This document shows, piece after piece, positions 58,795 to 64,000 of a stretch of 64,000 nt of DNA (its first letter is position 1; each line of letters starts with the position of its first letter). Both the position numbers and the translations under genes were made by a program. Below the pieces are notes generated by a model that saw only the letters and a list, made by a program, of their open reading frames with translations, had not been told where the DNA came from and searched no databases. Source of the DNA: Hyaloperonospora brassicae (lineage: Eukaryota > Oomycota > Peronosporomycetes > Peronosporales > Peronosporaceae); assembly GCA_947650285.1 (NCBI GenBank), contig CANTFL010001486.1:363995-427994 (forward strand), in the 5' to 3' direction.

Positions 58795-60489
58795 ATGCCG
58801 TCTCCCACGCCACCTCTAAAAGATGTCGTCGGATCTCTGTCCTGCGTCGCACTGCCGCGTCTCCTACTGCTCTTTCTCGGCGTGTCGTGCGGCGCTTCCC
58901 TGGCGCTGGCCGTCGCTCTGGCCGGTGTCCGCTCGTCTGCACTCGTGCAATGGCTGCTACGAGCTCCCGGCGATCTGCTTCTTCAGGCGCTGGCAGGCCT
59001 CACGTTGCCGCTCGTGGCTCTGCACGCGACGCGCACGGGATCGCAGCTCCAGACGCGGCAGCTGCCGATTCTATGGACGCGACTGGCACTGGCGACGCCC
59101 GCAGCGTCAATGACAGCCGCGATGGTGCCAGTACTGTGGGCGCTCTGCTGGCCGCAGCACTGCATGGCGTCCTTCCGCGTAGCGCGGCTTTGGCGCAGGT
59201 GTGGGGACTGCCACTGTCAAGTACTGCAGTGGCGCTCAGGTGTCTTGAAAATGTGTCTAGTGAATCAGTGACACTACAGAGCATTGGATCGCTCGTGTGC
59301 TCTGCCAACGCCACGGCTTTCATGATCGACGATGTGGCACATACGTTTGTGGCTGGCGCAGTGACACAGAAAGCGCGGAGCGTGTCGGAGCAGGTGGTCA
59401 CGATGGTGGAAAACGCTTTTCCAGAGAGCGCAGCAGACGCTGTCGTCGATGGAAATGTGCATGGTGTTATGGTGGGAGGTCTCGCGCTTAGTGCAGCGTT
59501 GGCTTGTTGCTCTAATTGTTGGTTGGAGAAACGACACGAAGTGACGAGAACGATGGATGTCGTCGCGTGGATGAAGAGTTCGAGTCAAAGGAAGAATTGA
59601 TGATTTTGCAGCTGGTGAAACAAGCAGAAGCAGCAGGATGTCGCCTGCTCAGTTGGCTACAGACGCATCTTTCTATTGGTGTGATTTTCATGGTCAGCAG
59701 CGTATTGCCCCGACCATCAGTGCCTAAGCCCATAGCCGACAGCGAAGAAGGCTTTACCGATTTGGCGCTCGTGACGGTGCTGCTCCTTGCTTTGGTGTTG
59801 GGCGTGGTTGTCATGATGGTCCTGGCTACACTGTTCTTTCGGTTCAACCCGTTCGCGTTCTTCGAGCACCTTTTGCCCGCACAACTGCTAGCCTTGAGCT
59901 CTGGATCATCTGTCGTTGCGCTGCCGGCAACGGTTTCGGCTATTGTAGCTAACAAGCGTGTGTCACCTTAGTGGCGTTCATTGTGTGCTGCACGAGCACA
60001 GTTCTCGGACAGACTGGCACCGCTCTGTACCTATCTCTCAGCACGCTTTTTGTGCTGTCTGCTTCTGCTTCGGGCATGAGCGAAGATGAACAGACCGCGT
60101 TACGGTCGACAAGCACAATCTGCGTGATGGTATTGGCGAATGTGATTGGCGCAAGCGTGACTTCGCTGCTACCGGGTAACGACAAGACGGCGGCGCTTGC
60201 GACAGCTTTTGGCGTTGTGTTTGGGGTTCCGACCGGACCAAGAGCTGTTTCGCTGTCGTACTTGGCTGCGACGGAACAGATCATTGCTCCTTTTGTAGCA
60301 TGTGTGAATGTCACGAACAACGCGCTGATTGCGCTGGTGATTGCTTATTATTTCGAGGTCCGATCGGAGGCAAATAGAGCAGCGAGCAACGATGATAGCA
60401 CCGGTGCTGTCATGCACCAGTTGCTACCGCTAGATCAATGCCAGCAAGGAGTGGTTGAAACGAGGCGAAGCGACAACCGAATATTTTGA
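58795..60489 (+). pseudogene. Dicarboxylate/amino acid:cation symporter (DAACS/EAAT-like), frame-disrupted
   Basis: This family imports glutamate, aspartate or dicarboxylates with Na+ or H+ through a trimeric plasma-membrane carrier. From MPSPTPPLKD the sequence shows hydrophobic segments and TLPLVALHATRTGS. Next come an insertion-prone loop, GNVHGVMVGGLALSAALA (about 59449-59502), NPFAFFEHLLPAQLL followed by the hairpin signature SSGSSVVALP (59897-59926), and GQTGTALYLSLSTLF (from 60007), the TM7 substrate/cation region. It ends after a last membrane segment at TGA 60489. Order and length (about 560 codons) fit the family. The frame must change three times, near 59115, 59560 and 59968; the last looks like one missing T in cctta. 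No GT-AG introns of normal size fit. It is either a young pseudogene or a gene with sequencing indels. Confidence 0.75.
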
Positions 60490-62079
60490 ACGTGCCGTGT
60501 GAGTCGTGGCTTGCATGTGTCGTGGCATCGGGACCATATTGTTTGTGTGTGTGGATGGCACAAAATGACATGTGGCAGAAATTTCGATACAGAGAACTTG
60601 CTGACGTTGGCCATTTTATTCGAATTGTCGATGTCAGCTACACGATATTGCTATAGACGTCGATCTGTGTGGTCTGGCACTAATAAGTAATGCGCCTGCA
60701 ATCCGTTGGCCTTATGGTCGAAGCATTTCGGTAAATGACGACGGCAGTGTCACGATCGGCTGCAGCAACCAAAATCAGCTGATTGAATGAACTGAGTGAA
60801 TGAGCTGCGATCAAGAGATTGCAACGATCAGCCAGGTGAACGACATTGCAGGTTAATTCTTGATGGACTTCGATGCTGCGTGACTGTTGTCTGGTGACGT
60901 CGACAAAGCTCTACTTGCCACAGATAAGTGTCGATAGATTGGGTGCAGGCTTTGCTTGGCAAAGCGCCGAGTCTCTCTGGATGACGGTCGTAGCCGGCTC
61001 GATCGGGTTTGTCGTCGAACAGATCCGAGCAGATGAAAAGAAGCACAGCCGTGTGTACGTGAGATAAGCAGGGCCGTATGTACGGTATCGATTGGGACTC
61101 GTTGAGGTCAAAATGCTGCTGAAGTGTTGCGGAGGTGCTGTTCATTTTCACGAGCGTCTCAGGCTAGATTGTCAAGCTTTGACGGTTGCTGGCAGTACAC
61201 GCCTTGGTCCGTGCGATTGGCTAAGGTGTTGGTGCTTTTGGTATGGACGGCGCGTCGCAGCAGCGTCGTCTGATGCTATTTAGACCTTTGGGCAGTCGAG
61301 ATGGTTCGGTCAGCAGTCGTGGCGAAACATCCTAGTTAGTTGTACGTTCCCTTGCGACCAGCTTGTGCATGAACGCTCGAGTGCAGCTCCGCCATCATAG
61401 ACGGTCGGCTCCAATTATTGTCTTGGATTCTGCAGTGACCCGCAACATCGCTTTCTGCGTCCAGTGATACCCTCAGCGCTCATATAGCTTTTCACTTCGA
61501 TGATTATTTCGACGGTTTGCCAGTGTGTTTGCATTGACATTGATCTGTTATTACTGCTTCAAGTGTGGTGTCAAGAGTGACTTGTTTGGCAGTTTACAAC
61601 TTTGCAAGTTGGGAGTGAAGCACAAAGTTGTGTTCATCCAGCGATTGCAGTCGTGCTGGAGTGAGGTGTCGACTCGCTTGCTGCCCCGCACAAATGATGA
61701 AGACCGCTATTGACACGACTTACCGCATTATGACTGCATCATGAGTAGCAGAGTTAGGGAGGAGGTGATAAGCGTCTCGCCGTACGGACACGCACTAACG
61801 TCATATACCCTTATTATCTCCTGCTTTTCTGGACTGCATGCTCGTGTGCGTCCATGTGTGGCTTGACCCTCAATATTACGTGACGATTGCGCCTGTCATG
61901 ACACCTACCGATGGCGTATTGACATGTGCCGTGCATGATGAACAATTGACCGTGTGCTTGGGCATTACGAATCTGCAGTGATCTGATGCAGCGTCATTTC
62001 GGACGTGCTTGGACAGTCAGGATAGCACTAATGTCTCGTCGTACTTGTTCCTAGTGCAACTGCGACAGCGGTTGACACC
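60490..62079. other. Spacer between convergent genes
   Basis: About 1.6 kb without a recognisable gene. Open frames are short (60-107 codons) and lack domain features. No repeats longer than a few bases, tRNA or LTR are apparent. It probably contains the 3' untranslated region of the symporter. Confidence 0.5.
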
Positions 62080-62313
62080 TCATGCGTTTGTGGCTAAACA
62101 CTTGTGTTTACATCTGCCATTTAGCGCACACTTTGGACCGGCCGGGTGAATTCTTGGGTCTTTGTGTATGTGGCCGCCACCAGAGGTAGGCGAAAGATGT
62201 ACACCAATCCAGCAACAGTTGTTGGGATTGCCTCTGATGCTCGATTTGGCGCCACGCACCTCGACGAAACGACTGTGGCAGATGAACGAGAGTAAGCTTA
62301 GTGCCAATAGCAT
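62080..62313 (-). CDS. Candidate small secreted cysteine-bearing protein (77 aa)
   Basis: Starting at the ATG at 62311-62313, the frame opens with MLLALSLLSFICHSRFVEVRG, a short hydrophobic core followed by small and polar residues, which looks like a signal peptide. The predicted mature part has five cysteines (a CC pair, then three in CALNGRCKHKC) plus several Gly and His. The frame extends upstream to 62373, so the start is uncertain. It lies 79 bp beyond the 3' end of the CPBP protease gene on the same strand. It lacks RXLR or LFLAK motifs. Oomycetes secrete many small Cys proteins, but a chance ORF cannot be excluded. Confidence 0.3.
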   Translation of the reverse strand: MLLALSLLSFICHSRFVEVRGAKSSIRGNPNNCCWIGVHLSPTSGGGHIHKDPRIHPAGPKCALNGRCKHKCLATNA

Positions 62314-62391
62314 TTTGGTGGGACACGAGCACGAATTGCGTCCTTGCCATTGTTTCCTGTACGAGATCAACATTCGTTTCGATAGCGTGTA

Positions 62392-63338
62392 TCATAGCTG
62401 TCCCTGCAATTGTACATATCGAAGTTGTCGTAGCTGCTTAGCGATCGCCACAAAATAGAATGCTAGTGCCGCGATCACTGAGAACGCGACAAGAGGCTGC
62501 GTAAGAACCACATCGTCTGTCGTGGACATCGTCAAGGCAAACGTGTTGTTGATCACATGCAACACGAGGCAAACGACGACGGAGCCAGAGACTGCAAATT
62601 TAAGCGCAGAAAGAGCCCCACGAGAGATGCCCAAAGCACCTGAAATGCCACGTAAGATGCCGAGTATTGTGCTCCTACGTGTCTCGCATTGGCCAGATGG
62701 ACGGCAGCAAACATAGCAGCAGAGATCACAGCACTCCATCTGACACTTTGCAGTCGATTGATGGATACTAGCACCACCGCTCCTCGAAAAAAGAGCTCCT
62801 CCTTCATCGGTGCAAGCAGCAGCTTCTGTATGATTTCTGTCGAGGCAAGCAATCCGTTTGGCCGATACATTGCGTTTCTGACATTGGTCCATGACACTAC
62901 AGCCGGTGACGTCGTTTGTTGCTGCAGCAGCACGAGCACGACTGTAGCCACAAAGTGCAGTGTCATCGATACGCTACAGGTCCTGATGCCGCTCCATCCA
63001 AACCCCGTGAATCTTCGCGCGAATTCTCGCTTGGACCGTCGAACGAAACAGCTCATGAAAGCCACAAGACCCCAGGCATACGCTACAGTCTCGCAGATCT
63101 GCTGGATGAAAGTGTTCTCCAACACTATATCCTTTGCAGCTGCAGCAAGTAACACGTGTAAGAGGCTGCACACTAGCACTCCGATCACGGAGCTAGCAAG
63201 TAGCAGCAGGAAAGCGCCACCGGTGACTAATGTCAGCTCCGGCACCAGCACAATGCATCGGATCACGACCGGAAAATCAGTCGGTGCCATAGGCTGCTTG
63301 GGAACGATTCCATCCGAGTCGAGTGTCTGGAGCGCCAA
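62392..63338 (-). pseudogene. CPBP-family intramembrane protease (CAAX prenyl protease 2-like), one frameshift
   Basis: The family comprises membrane-embedded metalloproteases related to Rce1. From MALQTLDSDG there are hydrophobic segments, then motif 1, KEELFFRG (EExxxR, 62784-62801), and motif 2, FAAVH (62697-62711). The third motif, LHVINN (His/Asn, 62545-62559), lies in the -1 frame. The initial frame would stop at 62553 after 261 codons, without motif 3. Moving to the -1 frame near 62595-62601 gives about 315 residues with all three motifs and a final membrane segment, the normal family layout. The shift point is AAATTTG, read A-AAT-TTG. A sequencing indel, a young pseudogene or ribosomal frameshifting are all possible. 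The family call is firm. Confidence 0.8.
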
Positions 63339-64000
63339 GACGCCGTTGGGTTTCGCACAGAGCCACCTCTAGTCGACCACTGCGTTCATTTGCCTTTACT
63401 CGACCAATTGGCTTTTTCTTTGCAAGTACGTTCGGACTACAGATCCGCGGATGGAGTACAAACGGTCGGAGCAAAGAGCGGTCTTGCTCAGAATGTCGTC
63501 ACGACAGCTTATGGAACTGTTCTGCACATCCAGCAGTGCTTCTTGCTGTATTAGCAGCGTATACAGCTGCTATTGTCATTGCATCATTGATGTGCGACAA
63601 GCGCTTGCGTCCCATTTGATTGATCGTGACTGGAACAGCCAGGCACAAACTGCACACCGCGACCAGCGGATCGAGTTCTTGCCTTGCAGAGCCTCTAAGC
63701 TTTGACTGACTTTGCTGTACCGGGCGAGACTTACTGAACTTGAGACGTAGTACTGCCCCTCGCCCTGCTCGAGTCTCCTGGTAGCAGCGACCCACCAAAC
63801 AGCGTAGCAGACTCTACGGTAACAACGAGCACTGCATTGCTTTTGCTTTACTCTTAACACGATGTAATGGGGATGCTGCTGAGTACATTGCAACAAGGTG
63901 GTTGTCTGTTAGTTGAAGAAATCGATAACGCGTCAACGAATGAGTGCGAACACAGGGCAAGTGCCGAAGTGGTCAGCCACTGCGTCGTATGTTGATCCGA
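63339..64000. other. Right-edge region, no gene recognised
   Basis: Open frames on both strands (up to 106 codons at 63576-63896 on the minus strand) have low-complexity Cys/Arg/Ser composition and no domain. The region probably includes the promoter of the CPBP protease gene, but I cannot point to a specific core element. Confidence 0.4.

Noticed and set aside
58725..58980. Separate Arg/Ser-rich gene at 58725
   Set aside because: Its first 120 codons are an alternate-frame shadow of the symporter N-terminus; only the later part (after about 59115) is true symporter sequence.
59530..59600. Short intron explaining the second frame change in the symporter
   Set aside because: The only nearby GT...AG pair would give an intron of under 40 bp, shorter than typical for oomycetes, and it would not explain the 59968 shift.

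Overview
This window looks like repeat-rich nuclear DNA from an oomycete, most likely a Phytophthora-type Peronosporalean. The reasons are the style of its Ty3/gypsy gag, zinc-knuckle, RT, integrase and chromodomain remnants, the Ty1/copia remnant, and a short gene-space segment at the right end that contains eukaryotic-type membrane proteins. Nothing suggests a bacterial genome: there are no operons, ribosome-binding sites, tRNAs, rRNAs or CRISPR arrays. Gene and family names come from motif recognition by eye, without database searches.

Layout. (1) 1-10242: head-to-tail array of a 2192-bp unit, about 4.67 copies, open at the left edge and ending at a 100-N gap (10243-10342). (2) 10343-16646: an inverted gypsy LTR with its 3' internal end (10360-12543), a minus-strand copia integrase/RT remnant (12544-14000), then a forward gypsy LTR ('LTR1', 13999-15763) and leader. 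(3) 15764-24825: gypsy element A, with gag, protease, RT, RNase H, integrase and chromodomain all recognisable but broken by stops and frameshifts, followed by minus-strand open frames. (4) 24826-56568: element B, bounded by two LTRs of about 1.9 kb (LTR2 24826-26737, LTR3 54648-56568). It has a leader, a gag remnant and a chromodomain remnant, but no zinc knuckle, protease active site, RT, RNase H or integrase core. That position holds an intact acidic repeat ORF (28730-29701) and a 22-kb satellite of a 557-bp unit (29584-51626, about 39.6 copies). (5) 56569-57747: minus-strand gypsy RT fragment and an unassigned ORF. (6) 57748-64000: gene space with a frame-disrupted dicarboxylate/amino-acid:cation symporter (58795-60489, +), a candidate small secreted cysteine-bearing protein (62080-62313, -) and a CPBP/CAAX-type intramembrane protease (62392-63338, -) split by one frameshift.

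The most interesting object is element B: an LTR retrotransposon derivative in which the pol core is replaced by a satellite array apparently derived from its own coding sequence. The 557-bp unit ORFs are chained by ATGA stop/start overlaps. One 558-bp unit restores a continuous frame that matches the single-copy ORF upstream, so the array may descend from an in-frame 186-residue protein repeat. Because several interpretations rest on single-base indels in homopolymers, raw-read checks are important throughout.
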